From assembly GCA_037044955.1 (NCBI GenBank), contig JBAOHX010000002.1:806001-870000 (forward strand): a DNA stretch of 64,000 nucleotides. Direction: 5' to 3'. This DNA comes from JAJXWB01 sp037044955. Lineage in GTDB: Bacteria > Pseudomonadota > Alphaproteobacteria > Rhizobiales > Beijerinckiaceae. Shown piece by piece: positions 49,323-59,348 of this stretch. Positions within the stretch are counted from its first letter, which is position 1. Each line of letters opens with the position of its first letter. Below the pieces are notes generated by a model. It had not been told where the DNA came from and searched no databases. It was given only the letters and a program-made list of their open reading frames with translations. The translations under genes and the position numbers were made by a program.

Positions 49323-51354
49323 CTACACCACCGCCGCCAGCCGGCATGCCTGGTCGATGGCGCGCTTGGCGTCGAGTTCGGCTGCCTCGTAGGCGCCGCC
49401 GACGATCGAGGCCTTGACGCCCTTGGCCTGAAGATCGTCGTAGAGCTTGCGCAGCGAGGTCTGGCCGGCGCAGACGATGATCGTGTCGACGTCGAACAGG
49501 CGCGGCTCGCCGTTGACGAGCGTGTGCAGGCCGGCGTCGTCGATCTTCACGTAGTCGACGCCCGCGACCATGTTCACGCCGCGCCGCTGCAGGGTGAGGC
49601 GGTGCGTCCAGCCGGTGGTGCGTCCCAGCGTCTTGCCGAGCGCGTCCGTCTTGCGCTGCATCAGCGTGATCTCGCGGCCTGATGTCTCGACATGCGGCTC
49701 GACGCCGGTGACGCCGCCGCGCGGATGGTTCTTGAAATCGATGCCCCATTCGCGCGCGAAGGTGTCGATGTCGAGCGCGGCCGAAACGCCGGCGTGGCTG
49801 ACGAGTTCGGCGACGTCGAAGCCGATGCCGCCCGCGCCCATGATCGCGACGCGCTTGCCGATCGGCTTCCTGCCGAGGATCGCGTCCATGTAGCCGACGA
49901 CCTTCGGATGATCGATGCCGGGAACGTCGGGCGTGCGCGGCTCGATGCCGGTCGCCACGATCACTTCGTCAAAGCCTTGCAGCGCATCGGCGTCGACGCG
50001 CGTGTTCAGGCGCAGGTCGACGCCGTGCAGGGCGATCTTGCGGCGGAAATAGCGGATCGTCTCGTCGAATTCCTCCTTGCCCGGAATTTTTCGCGCGAGG
50101 TTGAACTGGCCGCCGATGTCCGCATTCGCCTCGAACAACGTCACCTTGTGGCCGCGTTCGGCCGCCGTGATCGAGAAGGCGAGGCCCGCGGGGCCGGCGC
50201 CGACGACCGCTATTTTCTTCGGCGCGCTGGTCGGCAGGTAGTTCAACTCGGTTTCGTGGCAGGCGCGCGGGTTGACGAGGCAGCTCACGAGCTTGCCGTT
50301 GAACGTGTGGTCGAGGCAGGCCTGGTTGCAGGCGATGCAGGTGTTGATCTCGTCCTCGCGGCCCTCGAAGGATTTCTTCACGAGTTCGCTGTCCGCGAGC
50401 ATCGGCCGCGCCATCGAGACGATGTCTCCATCCCCTCGCGCGAGAACGTCCTCGGCGACCTGCGGCATGTTGATGCGGTTCGACGTGATCATGGGCACGC
50501 CGAGTTCCTTGCGCAGGCGGCCCGTCACCTGCGTGAAGGCGGCGCGCGGCACCATGGTGGCGATGGTCGGCACGAGCGCCTCGTGCCAGCAGAAATGCGT
50601 GGAGACGACGTTGACGCCGGCCGCCACGATCGCCTTGCCGAGCGCGACGACTTCCTCCCAGGCGAGGCCGCCCTGCAGCATGTCCATCGCGGAAATGCGG
50701 AAGACGATGATGAAGTCGGGGCCGACGGCCGCCCGCACGCGGCGCACGATCTCCACGGGGAAGCGCATGCGGTTCTCGAAGGAGCCGCCCCATTCGTCGG
50801 TGCGGCGGTTGGTCTTTTCCACGAGGAAGGTCGAGATGAGATAGCCGGCCGAACCGATGATCTCGACGCCGTCGTAGCCCGCTTGCCTGGCCAGCTTGGC
50901 GCAATTGGCGAAGTCGCGGATCTGCTTCTCGATGCCCTCGGGCGAAAGCGCATTGGGCATGAAGGCGCCGATGCGCGATTTTATGGGCGACGGGCGCGAC
51001 GCATTCGGATGTCCGGGCGAGCGGCCCCATGTGCAGGATCTGCATGCAGATCTTCACGTCCGGGTCGGCCGCGTGCACGGCGTCGGTGACGAGACGGTGC
51101 TCGGCCACTTCATGCGGCTCGGAGAGTTTCGAGCCGCGTCCGCCGCCCTCGAAATTCGGGGGGATGCCGCCGGTGATGATCATGCCGACGCCGTTCTTCG
51201 CGCGCTCGGCGAAGAAGGCCGCCTGCTTGGCGAAACCGTTCTCGGCTTCCTCCAGCCCCGTGTGCATCGAACCCATCAGCGCGCGGTTCTTCAGTTTCGT
51301 CACGCCGATGTCGAGCGGGCTGAACAGCAGGGGATAGCGGGAATGGGCGGACAT
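49323..51354 (-). CDS. fadH: 2,4-dienoyl-CoA reductase-type oxidoreductase, with one apparent extra base
   Basis: About 676 aa once repaired. FMN/4Fe-4S/FAD enzyme. Old-yellow-enzyme barrel (about 1-370) with LKNRALMGSMHTGLEE and WHEALVPTIA; the cluster CIACNQAC plus SCLVNPRAC; then FAD and NAD(P) Rossmann loops AVVGAGPAGLAF and AIMGAGGIGFD. Closely similar to E. coli FadH, which handles unsaturated fatty acids. The break is at 50992-50994 (+ strand GGG should be GG), restoring VAPSPIKSRIGAFMPNAL. A palindromic operator-like site lies upstream. Confidence 0.94.
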
Positions 51355-51390
51355 GACTTCCTCCGTCGGGCGCTTCGGGCGTCCGGTTTT

Positions 51391-51406
51391 AATTAAGCGA
51401 TTAATT
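51391..51406. promoter_or_regulatory. AATTAA-GCGA-TTAATT operator-like palindrome before fadH
   Basis: A 6-bp perfect inverted repeat around GCGA, 37 bp upstream of the fadH start, in an AT-rich stretch. It looks like a TetR/MarR-family operator. No such regulator is encoded next to it in this window. Confidence 0.45.
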
Positions 51407-51433
51407 TATGAGGGAGCGCAAAATGTCAACGGT

Positions 51434-51563
51434 CGTCATTGCGAGGAGGCGTTAGCCGACGCGGCAATCCATCCCCCTACGCGGCCAGCATTCGGGGGTG
51501 GATTGCGTCGTCACTACAGGTGAAACCGCGTCGCGGTTTCACCGGAGTTCCTCGCAATGACGG
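51434..51563. repeat. GTCATTGCGAGGAG element, copy B with nested palindrome
   Basis: Outer arms CGTCATTGCGAGGAG / CTCGCAATGACGG, inner GCAATCCATCCCCC/GGGGGTGGATTGC, and a nested GGTGAAACCGCG-TC-GCGGTTTCACC in the distal arm (about 51519-51544). Between fadH and lrgB. Confidence 0.85.
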
Positions 51564-51579
51564 CTGAGAGGTCGCCGGC

Positions 51580-52293
51580 TCACACCCACCGCATCAGCAG
51601 CGGCACGATCAGCGAGGTCGCGAGGCCGTTCAGCCCCATCGCTATCCCCGCGAACGTGCCCGCGACCTCGTCGACGGTGAAGGCGCGCGCCGTGCCGATG
51701 CCGTGCGAGGCAAGCCCCACTGCAAATCCTCGCGCGGCGAAATCCTTGATGCGCAGCGCGTTCATCAGCGGCGTGACCATGACCGCGCCGAGGATGCCGG
51801 TGGTGATGACGAGCACGGCGGTCAGCGCGGGCGCGCCGCCGAGATTTTCCGACACCGCCATGGCGATGCCGGCCGTGACCGACTTCGGCGCGAGCGAGAC
51901 CAGCACCTGACGCGGCGCGCCGAGGGCGGCGGCGATGGCCACCGCCGAAACGCAGGCGACGATCGCGCCGGCGAGGAGCGCGGCGGCCATCGGCAGGAGA
52001 TTGGCCATGACCAGCGCGCGATGGCGCACGAGCGGCACGGCGATGGCGACGGTGGCGGGCCCCAGCAGGAAATGCACGAATTGCGCGCCCTCGAAATATT
52101 TCTCGTAGGGCGCGCCAGTCGCGACGAGCAGCGCGCCCATCAGCGCGATGGAAATGAGCACGGGATTGACGAGCGGATGGCGATTGGCGGCGCGCGAAAC
52201 GAAGTCCGCGCAGAGCCAGACGATCAGCGTCAGCGTCAGCCAGAGCAGCGGCGAGGTCGAGAGATAGACCCAGATGGCGAAGGGATTGCTCAT
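51580..52293 (-). CDS. lrgB: LrgB/CidB-family membrane protein
   Basis: 237 aa, about seven membrane helices. LrgB family: NPVLISIALMGALL, LGPATVAIAVPL, PKSVTAGIAMAVSENLGG and the ending SHGIGTARAF. LrgAB pairs modulate murein hydrolase export or small-acid/metabolite transport; the function here is not resolved. Overlaps the lrgA stop by 4 bp (ATGA), so lrgAB is one operon with lrgA first. Confidence 0.92.
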   Translation of the reverse strand: MSNPFAIWVYLSTSPLLWLTLTLIVWLCADFVSRAANRHPLVNPVLISIALMGALLVATGAPYEKYFEGAQFVHFLLGPATVAIAVPLVRHRALVMANLLPMAAALLAGAIVACVSAVAIAAALGAPRQVLVSLAPKSVTAGIAMAVSENLGGAPALTAVLVITTGILGAVMVTPLMNALRIKDFAARGFAVGLASHGIGTARAFTVDEVAGTFAGIAMGLNGLATSLIVPLLMRWV

Positions 52294-52685
52294 GCGCCGC
52301 CTCCTTTCGCCTGCGCCTTGCCGGCGAGCTTCTTCACGAGGAGGAAGACGTAGACGGTGACGAGCAGCGTCAGCACGGTCGAACCTATCAGGGCGACGGC
52401 GAGCGCGAAGCCATAGGCGCCGACGACGGGCAATTGCTGCACGACGCCGACGCCCGCGGGCACGAAGAGAAGACCGAGCGAGCCGAGCAGCGCGCCGGCG
52501 GTGCGGCCGAGTTCCGTGCTTTCGATCTGCGATGCGTCGGCGCCGGTGAAGCGCGCATGGATCAGGACGCCGGCGGCGAGCAGCGCGAGGCCTATGACGG
52601 GGCCGGGGACGGGAAGCGCAAGCGCGCGGGCGAGGATTTCGCCCGCGAGCTGGCAGGCGAGGAGGAGGGCGAGGGCGCGGATCAT
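52290..52685 (-). CDS. lrgA: LrgA/CidA-family holin-like membrane protein
   Basis: 131 aa, four membrane helices. CidA/LrgA signature: LLACQLAGEILARALALPVPGPVIGLALL and the GLLFVPAGVGVV loop. Holin-like partner of LrgB. ATG 52685 starts the first helix; the open frame upstream has no homology. Confidence 0.9.
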   Translation of the reverse strand: MIRALALLLACQLAGEILARALALPVPGPVIGLALLAAGVLIHARFTGADASQIESTELGRTAGALLGSLGLLFVPAGVGVVQQLPVVGAYGFALAVALIGSTVLTLLVTVYVFLLVKKLAGKAQAKGGGA

Positions 52686-52741
52686 GGCGGGTATTGTGGG
52701 CGCGCGGCGCGTTGAGGCAAGGCGCAATGTTCGGACCGCTC

Positions 52742-52910
52742 TACCTCCCCTCAGGCGAAATCAGCACAGCCGGTTCTGCCGACATGGGGAGGCCGCATCG
52801 CGGAGCGATGCGGGTGGGCCAAGACGCGGCCGGGCAATCTCATGGGTAGATCCTCCCACCCCACCCGGCTCGCATTCGCTCGCCACCCTCCCCGTAAAGG
52901 GGAGGGAGGA
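52742..52910. repeat. Palindromic mosaic between lrgA and P450
   Basis: CTCCCC...GGGGAG pair (52745-52791), CCGCATCGCGGAGCGATGCGGGTGGG, GGGTGGGC...CCCACCC pairing, and CCTCCCCGTAAAGGGGAGG (about 52888-52907). Related in make-up to the metF-metH gap. Confidence 0.75.
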
Positions 52911-52927
52911 CGCGCCCGGCATCGCTG

Positions 52928-54313
52928 CTACCCCAGCGGCTCCATCCGCACCCGCAATCCGTCCTTCGGCTGCGGGATCGGCCAGAGCTTCCAGTCGGGA
53001 ATGTAGCCCGGCGCGACGGTGACCTGCGCGCTCGAGAGCAGGCGATGGGCGAAGCACTTGGCCTGCATGTAGGCGAAGTTGAGCCCCAGGCACATGTGCG
53101 CGCCGCCGCCGAAGGGCACGAAGGCGAACTTGTGGCGGTTGCGCGAGGCTTCGTTGGAGAAGCGCACGGGATCGAACGTCTCGGGATCGACCCAGACATC
53201 AGGCATGTTGTGCGTGTAGACGGGGTTGACGCTGACGCGCGTGCCCGCCGGCAGCTTGAACCCGGCGAATTCCGTGTCGCGCATGGCGCAGCGCGGGATA
53301 GAGGGCACGGGCGGGATGAGGCGCAGGGATTCCTTGAAGGCCATTTCGGTCAGCGGCAGGTCGTCCAGCCGCTCGTAGGGCAGGGGCTCGCCGCTGGCGA
53401 GGCCGAGGCCGGCGATCTCCTCGCGCAGCTTCTGCTGCCAGTCCGGATGGCTGGCGAGGAACCAGACGAAGGAGGTGAGCGACGAGGTGAGCGTGTCGTG
53501 CGCGGCCATCATGAGGAAGCTCATGTGGTCGATGATTTCCTGGCGCGTCAGCAGCGAGCCGTCGTCGGTCGTCGCCTTGCAGAGATGGCTGAAGAGGTCC
53601 TGCGCGTCGCCCTTGCGGCGCGCGTCGATCTGGCCGCCGAAATAGTCGATCATGAATTGACGGCCCGCGACGCCCCTCGCCATCTGCGTGAAGGGCAGGG
53701 GCTTGCGGATGACGGAAACGGCGGCGGCGACCATGTCGACGAAGGCGCGCTTCACGTCCTCGACATTGGCGCCGATGTTCTCGCCCAGGAAAGACACGGC
53801 GGCGAGGTCGAGCGTGAGCTGCTTGACCGCGGGATAGAACAGCATGTCCGGCCCGCGCGCGCGCCAGCCTGCGAGGCCCTCGACAATGCCGCGGTCGAGG
53901 CTTGCGAGATAGGATTTCATCGGGCCGGTCTTGAAGGCGACCGACAGCGCCTTGCGATGCAGGCGATGCTCGTCGAAATCGAGCAGCATCAGGCCGCGCG
54001 GAAACAGCCGGTCGAGAATGAGGCCCCAGCCGTGCGCGGAGGAGAACGTTTTCGCCTGATCGAACAGAACGAATTCGTTGGCCTCGGGACCGAGCATCGT
54101 GACGTTGCGGCCGCCGAAGGCGCGATTGCGGAACACGGGGCCGTATTTCTCGGCCATGCGCTCGACCTCGCCCTTGGGGTCGGCGAGCAATTGCAGGGTG
54201 GAGCCGAGCACCGGCCAGCCCTCCGTGCCGGGAATATGCGCGAGCGCCTCGAGCGAGGGTTCGCGGATGAAGGGCGTCGGCTGCGGACGCGACTCGAGCG
54301 CGATCGACGACAT
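52928..54313 (-). CDS. Cytochrome P450
   Basis: 461 aa. Soluble bacterial P450: I-helix AHDTLTSSLTSF, K-helix ExxR (KESLRLIPPVP), and the haem loop FGGGAHMCLGLNFA with the axial cysteine. Sequence around GWPVLGS and HRLHRKALSVAFK suggests a CYP120/CYP26-like group, but this is only a guess. Substrate unknown. ATG 54313 is chosen for the family-like length; the open frame continues upstream. No ferredoxin or reductase gene is adjacent. Confidence 0.92.
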   Translation of the reverse strand: MSSIALESRPQPTPFIREPSLEALAHIPGTEGWPVLGSTLQLLADPKGEVERMAEKYGPVFRNRAFGGRNVTMLGPEANEFVLFDQAKTFSSAHGWGLILDRLFPRGLMLLDFDEHRLHRKALSVAFKTGPMKSYLASLDRGIVEGLAGWRARGPDMLFYPAVKQLTLDLAAVSFLGENIGANVEDVKRAFVDMVAAAVSVIRKPLPFTQMARGVAGRQFMIDYFGGQIDARRKGDAQDLFSHLCKATTDDGSLLTRQEIIDHMSFLMMAAHDTLTSSLTSFVWFLASHPDWQQKLREEIAGLGLASGEPLPYERLDDLPLTEMAFKESLRLIPPVPSIPRCAMRDTEFAGFKLPAGTRVSVNPVYTHNMPDVWVDPETFDPVRFSNEASRNRHKFAFVPFGGGAHMCLGLNFAYMQAKCFAHRLLSSAQVTVAPGYIPDWKLWPIPQPKDGLRVRMEPLG

Positions 54314-54486
54314 GGCTCTCTCCGGCGTTTCCCGTAGTGGCGGCGTTGACGCCGATCGTTCTTGTCTGAACCAAGCTAGGGCGCGCGGCGCCGGCCCGCA
54401 AGCGCGGTCGGCTTCTCCAGCGTCACGCGCACGCAAAAGACCGGCGCACGCAAGGCGCGCCGGTCGCAAAAAGTCCCGTTGGCCGT

Positions 54487-56130
54487 TCAGCCGGCCATTT
54501 TCTCCCAGAGATGGCGGACCAGCATTCCCGCGCGCTTTTCGATCGCCTCGGCCGCGTTCAAGGCGAGGTCCTCGCGATAGCGGCCGGCGATGAGCTGCAC
54601 GCCGATGGGGCGGCCTTTGTGCAGCGTCACCGGCACGACCGCGCCCGGCAGGCCCATGACGTTGATGGCGGAGATGAAGCGGATTTCGTTGTGGAAGAAG
54701 TCGAGCACGCGATCCTCGCTGATCGTGTCCTCGCGCGGGCTCGGCGTCGGCTGCACGGTGGTCGGCGCGAGCACGACCGGCCAGGTCTCGAAGAACATCT
54801 GCCAGGCGCGGATATGCGCGTTGCGCTGCGCGGTCGCGCGCATGAAGCCGGCCTGATCGAGAATGGTCGCGCCCTTGCGCATGCCCATCCACGCGGTCCT
54901 GAAATCGGCCGAGGTGACCGCGAGCATCCCGGCCTCCTGCATCACGACGACTTCCGTCGTGATGATGTCGGCCCAGGTGCGCCACACGCCGTCGATGTCG
55001 GGAACCTCGACTTCCTCGACGCGATAGCCCGATTTCTCCAGCGCGTCGGCGGCCTGTGTCAGCGCGCCGCGCACGGCGGGATCGACCTTCATGTCCGCGG
55101 GGATTTTCGCGAGCGCGACGCGGATCGGCGCCTTGGGCCTGGGGCCTTCCAGCGGCGCGGGCACCCACCAGGGGTCGCGGGGGTCGCGCATGCTCATGGC
55201 GGCGAGCGCGAGGCGCGCGTCGGCGACCGAGCGCGTCAGCGGCCCCTGCGCCGACATGAGATGGGCGAGCATCGGGCGCTCGGCCGGCGCGCTCTCGTTG
55301 TAGGCGGGAATGCGCCCTTGCGTCGGCTTGATGGTGACGACGCCGTTGCAATGGGCCGGCCAGCGCAGCGAGCCGCCGATGTCGTTGCCGTGGCCGATCG
55401 TGCCGATGCCGGCTGCGACCGCCGAACCCGCGCCGCCGGACGAGCCGCCGCAGGTGATGTCGTCGTCCCAGGGATTGAGGGTGAGGCCGTGCAGCGGATT
55501 GTCGGTGAAGGCGCGGAACGAGAATTCCGGCGTGTTGGTGAGGCCGATGACGATGGCGCCGGCCTTCTTCAGATTGCGCACCACGGGCGAGTCGGACGGC
55601 GCGACGAGGTTCATCAGCGCCGGCACGCCGTTGGGATTGGGACGGCCCTGATAGTCGACGTTTTCCTTGATGGTGATCGGCACGCCGTGCAGCGGCCCGA
55701 GATCGCCGCCCTTGGCGCGGGCGCGGTCGGCGGCGCGGGCGGCTTTGATCGCCTCGCCGGAGAGATCGACGACGACGGCGTTGAGCCTCGGGTTGACCGC
55801 GTTCATGCGCTCGACATGGGCCTTGACCGCCTCCTCGGCGGAGATCGCGCCGGCGCGGATGGCGGCGGCGGTCTGCACGGCGGTCCATTGCCAGATCGGC
55901 GCGCTGGGAATGCGCGCCTTCTTCGCCGCGGGCTTGCGCGCGGCCGTCTTGGCGGGCGCGGTCTTGGCGGCGGATTTCTTCTTGGCGGGCTTGGCGGCGG
56001 CTTTCTTCGCCCCGCTCTTCGGCGCCGCCTTCTTCGCTGCAGTCTTCTTCGACGAGGACTTCTTGGAAGACGCCTTCTTGGCGGATGCTTTCCCGGAGGC
56101 TGATTTTCTAGAGGCGGATTTCTTGGCCAC
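54487..56130 (-). CDS. Amidase-signature enzyme with histone-H1-like Lys/Ala tail
   Basis: 547 aa. Residues about 1-73 are a Lys/Ala/Ser/Pro-rich tail (repeats such as KKAAAKPAKKK) like histone H1 or bacterial nucleoid proteins. Residues about 75-547 are an amidase-signature hydrolase with the Ser-cisSer-Lys triad: Lys155 (ITIKENVDYQG), Ser230 (CGGSSGG) and nucleophile Ser254 (DIGGSLRWP). It hydrolyses an amide of unknown identity. The frame is intact, with ATG at 56130. The tail suggests DNA, RNA or polyanion binding; the fusion is unusual. Confidence 0.92.
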   Translation of the reverse strand: MAKKSASRKSASGKASAKKASSKKSSSKKTAAKKAAPKSGAKKAAAKPAKKKSAAKTAPAKTAARKPAAKKARIPSAPIWQWTAVQTAAAIRAGAISAEEAVKAHVERMNAVNPRLNAVVVDLSGEAIKAARAADRARAKGGDLGPLHGVPITIKENVDYQGRPNPNGVPALMNLVAPSDSPVVRNLKKAGAIVIGLTNTPEFSFRAFTDNPLHGLTLNPWDDDITCGGSSGGAGSAVAAGIGTIGHGNDIGGSLRWPAHCNGVVTIKPTQGRIPAYNESAPAERPMLAHLMSAQGPLTRSVADARLALAAMSMRDPRDPWWVPAPLEGPRPKAPIRVALAKIPADMKVDPAVRGALTQAADALEKSGYRVEEVEVPDIDGVWRTWADIITTEVVVMQEAGMLAVTSADFRTAWMGMRKGATILDQAGFMRATAQRNAHIRAWQMFFETWPVVLAPTTVQPTPSPREDTISEDRVLDFFHNEIRFISAINVMGLPGAVVPVTLHKGRPIGVQLIAGRYREDLALNAAEAIEKRAGMLVRHLWEKMAG

Positions 56131-56241
56131 GTGTTCGCTCCCTCAGCGCTTGTGCGCGAATGGTAGCTGCGTGGGGGAGGGGGTGTCGAGATGGGTGATT
56201 TCGGCGCGGATTGGGTTATATTGAGCCAAGCAGGAAGCCCG

Positions 56242-56538
56242 ATGAAACCCTACATCGTCATCGTCCACAAAGACCCTGAAAGCGCCTACGGGATGACCTT
56301 TCCCGACGCGCCCGGCTGCTTTTCGGCGGCGGACGACATCAGCGATCTCTTCGCGATGGCCGAGGAGGCTCTGTCGCTCTGGGCGGAGGGCGAGATCGAG
56401 GACGGTCGGCTGATGCCCGCGCCGCGCGACCTCGAAGAATTGAAGCGCGATCCTGCCTGGACCGAGAATTTCGCCGATGCCGCCATGGTGATCGCGGTGC
56501 CGCCGCCGACGGTCGTCGTGCGTCACGCAGCCGAATAG
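56242..56538 (+). CDS. hicB: HicB-like antitoxin
   Basis: 98 aa. KPYIVIVHKDPESAYGMTFPDAPGCFSAADD matches the partial RNase-H fold of HicB_lk antitoxins (DxPGC core), followed by the helical MAEEALSLWAEGEIEDG. No DNA-binding domain is visible at the C-terminus. The start is ATG 56242 with an AGGAAG site 8-13 bp upstream. Its stop codon directly touches the stop codon of hicA on the opposite strand, a convergent layout unlike usual co-directional hicAB operons. Confidence 0.88.
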   Translation: MKPYIVIVHKDPESAYGMTFPDAPGCFSAADDISDLFAMAEEALSLWAEGEIEDGRLMPAPRDLEELKRDPAWTENFADAAMVIAVPPPTVVVRHAAE

Positions 56539-56733
56539 TCAATCCTTCTCCCAGCCGGCCTGTTCGTAAATGTTGCGAACCGTCTTGAGCGGAATGTCCT
56601 TGCGCGGGTGCGGGACGGTCACGCGGCGTCCCGTGACGGAATGTTTGAACTGGTGGTGCGATCCCTTCACGCGCGCCAGCCGATAACCGTCCTGTTGAAG
56701 GCGGCGCATGAGGTCTCGGCTGTTGGTGAGCAT
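56539..56733 (-). CDS. hicA: HicA-like mRNA interferase toxin
   Basis: 64 aa. NSRDLMRRLQQDGYRLARVKGSHHQFKH and VTVPHPRKDIPLKTVRNIYEQAGW carry the HicA double-stranded-RNA-binding-like fold with the catalytic His (GSHHQF). Expected to cut mRNA until bound by HicB. It lies in the same frame as the long uvrD shadow only because of the uvrD frame slip; the real start is ATG 56733. Tail-to-tail with hicB with no gap. Confidence 0.88.
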   Translation of the reverse strand: MLTNSRDLMRRLQQDGYRLARVKGSHHQFKHSVTGRRVTVPHPRKDIPLKTVRNIYEQAGWEKD

Positions 56734-56852
56734 GGCGCGCCTAGTGATTCGTTGCGTGCCGAGACTACTATCCGCAAAAAAAAATTCTGACGCAGCATAA
56801 AATGATTGCGGTTTTCCGCCGGGCTTGGACTGGCTACCCTCTCCGAGTTCCC

Positions 56853-59271
56853 TCACCCCCGCTGCACAAAACTCTCCAGCACCATCTTGCGGCCGGCCTT
56901 GTCGAAATCGACGGTCAGCTTGTTGCCGTCGACGGCGAAAATCGAGCCCGGCCCGAACTTGATGTGGAACACGCGGTCGCCGCGACCGAAGGACGAACTG
57001 GCGGAGGATTTGGCGACGAGTTCGCCTTCGATGGTCAGCGGGCCGCGCCGCGCGCTCTGGCTTTGCGCGCGACCTGCCGAGAATGGCGATTGCCGACTTT
57101 CGCCGAAGCCGCCGCCGCCTTTCGTTTCGTTCGCTGCGCGACTTTTCTCCGCTCGCGGCGCGCGCCTGGGCGCGCTTCCAGCCCGGCGTCGAATAGGTGG
57201 AGCCATAGGTGTCCATGTTCTCGAAACGCGAGAGCGCGTAGCCGCCATATTGCGAGGCATTGGGCGCCTCGATCACGTCGACGTGCTTCGTCGGCAGATC
57301 GTCGAGAAAGCGCGAGGGAATGGTGGATTGCCAGAGGCCGTGGATACGGCGGTTGGTGGCGAAGTACAGTTTCGCGCGGCGCTTGGCGCGGGTGATGCCG
57401 ACATAGGCGAGGCGGCGTTCTTCCTCGAGGCCCGCGCGGCCCTGTTCGTCGAGCGAGCGCTGGTGCGGGAACAGGCCCTCTTCCCAGCCCGGCAGATAGA
57501 CGGTCTCGAATTCGAGGCCCTTGGCCCCGTGCAGCGTCATGATCGAGACGCGCGCGCCCTCGGCCGCCTCGTCCTTTTCCATGACGAGCGAGATATGTTC
57601 GAGGAAGGCGGCGAGGTCCGGAAATTCCTCCATGGCGCGCACGAATTCCTTGAGGTTCTCGAGACGGCCGGCGGCTTCCGCCGTGCGGTCGGCGCGCCAC
57701 ATGTCGACATAGCCGGATTCTTCCAGAATCGTTTCGGCCAGTTCGTTGTGCGGCTTCTGGTCGATCAGCGAGGCCCAGCGCGAAAAATCCATCAGGAGAT
57801 TGCGCAGCGAGGTGCGGGGCTTTGGCTTCAGCTCCTCCGTCTCGACCATCATCGCCGCAGCCCGCATCAGTGGCGCGCCGGCGGCGCGCGCGTGATCGTG
57901 CAGCAGTTGCAGCGTCGCGTCGCCCAGCCCGCGCTTGGGCGTGTTGACGATGCGCTCGAAGGCGAGGTCGTCGGCGGGCTGCGCGACGCAGCGCAGATAG
58001 GCGAGCGCGTCGCGGATTTCGGCGCGCTCGTAGAAGCGCGGGCCGCCGATCACGCGGTACGGCAGGCCCAGCGTGATGAAGCGCTCTTCAAACTCGCGCA
58101 TCTGGAAGGAGGCGCGCACGAGAATGGCGATCTCGTCCAGCGCATGGCCCTTGCGCTGGAGCTGCTCGATGTCCTCGCCGATGGCGCGCGCTTCTTCTTC
58201 CGAATCCCAGACGCCGCAGACGCTCGGCTTCTCGCCGTCGTCGCCGTCGGTGAACAGCGTCTTGCCGAGCCGGTCCTTGTTGTGCGCGATCAGGCCGGAG
58301 GCGGCGGCCAGGATATGGCCGGTCGAGCGATAGTTGCGCTCGAGGCGGATGATCTTCGCGCCGGGGAAGTCCTGTTCGAAGCGCAGGATGTTGTCGACGT
58401 CGGCGCCGCGCCAGCCGTAGATCGACTGGTCGTCGTCGCCGACGCAGCAGACATTGTCCCGGCCCTGCGCGATCAGGCGCAGCCAGAGGTACTGGACGGT
58501 ATTGGTGTCCTGATATTCGTCGACGAGGATATATTTGAACCGCTCCTGCCAGCTTCGCAGCACGTCGGGATTTTCGCGGAACAGGCGCAGGGTCTCGAGC
58601 AGCAGGTCGCCGAAATCGGCGGCGTTCAGCGTCTTCAGCCGGTCCTGATAGAGCGCGTAGAGCCTGGCGCCCTTGCCGTTGGCGAAACTCTCGGCCTCGC
58701 CGGCCGGAACCTTGTCGGGCGTCAGGCCGCGGTTCTTCCACGCGTCGATCTGCCAGGCGAGCGTGCGCGCCGGCCATCTCTTATCGTCGATGTTTTCCGC
58801 CTGGATCACCTGCTTCAGCAGCCGGATCTGGTCGTCCGTGTCGAGGATGGTGAAGTTCGATTTCAAGCCGACGAGTTCGGCGTGGCGGCGCAGGATCTTG
58901 GTGGAAATGGCGTGGAAGGTGCCGAGCCAGGGCATGCCCTCGGCCACCGGGCCGGCGAGCGCGGCGACGCGCTCCTTCATTTCTCGCGCGGCTTTGTTGG
59001 TGAAGGTGACGGCCAGAATCTCTGATGGCCGCGCCTTGCCGAGCGCGAGAATGTGGGCGATGCGCGTGGTGAGCACGCGCGTCTTGCCGGTGCCGGCGCC
59101 GGCCAGCACCAGGACCGCGCCGTCGATGGATTCGACGGCGGTCCGCTGCTCGGGATTCAGCGTCGTCAGCCAGGGCGCGGCGCGCGAGGCCAGCGCACGT
59201 TCGCGAATGCCGCCGGGGGCGGGCGCGTCGTCGAACGGCTCGTGGTCATGCGGCTGCGGCATATGCGGCAA
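56853..59271 (-). CDS. uvrD: UvrD/PcrA-type DNA helicase, with one apparent extra base
   Basis: About 805 aa once repaired. SF1A 3'-5' helicase in repair and replication. Motifs: LNPEQRTAVE (Q), VLAGAGTGKTRVL (Walker A), FTNKAAREM, VDEYQDTN (II), GDDDQSIYGWRGAD (III), RNYRSTGHIL, MTLHGAKGLEFETVYL and VGITRAKRR (VI). After residue about 700 the frame slips within 57120-57180; the C-terminal frame ends at 56853 and has the PcrA/UvrD tail GDRVFHIKFGPGSI...LTVDFDKAGRKMVLESF. The start is uncertain by a few residues. Confidence 0.93.
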
Positions 59272-59348
59272 AATCTGGCTTTCCTCGGGCGATTCGGGAT
59301 GCCGCCAATGTGGGGCGCGAGAGCCGCAATGTCACGGGCGCCGGAGCC

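Noticed and set aside
52928..56130. P450-amidase metabolic cluster
   Set aside because: The genes are unrelated neighbours, with separate transcription and no partner enzymes.
56539..59271. UvrD-HicA fusion of 910 residues
   Set aside because: The frame slip in uvrD reads into hicA; the true uvrD tail is in another frame and hicA has its own ATG.
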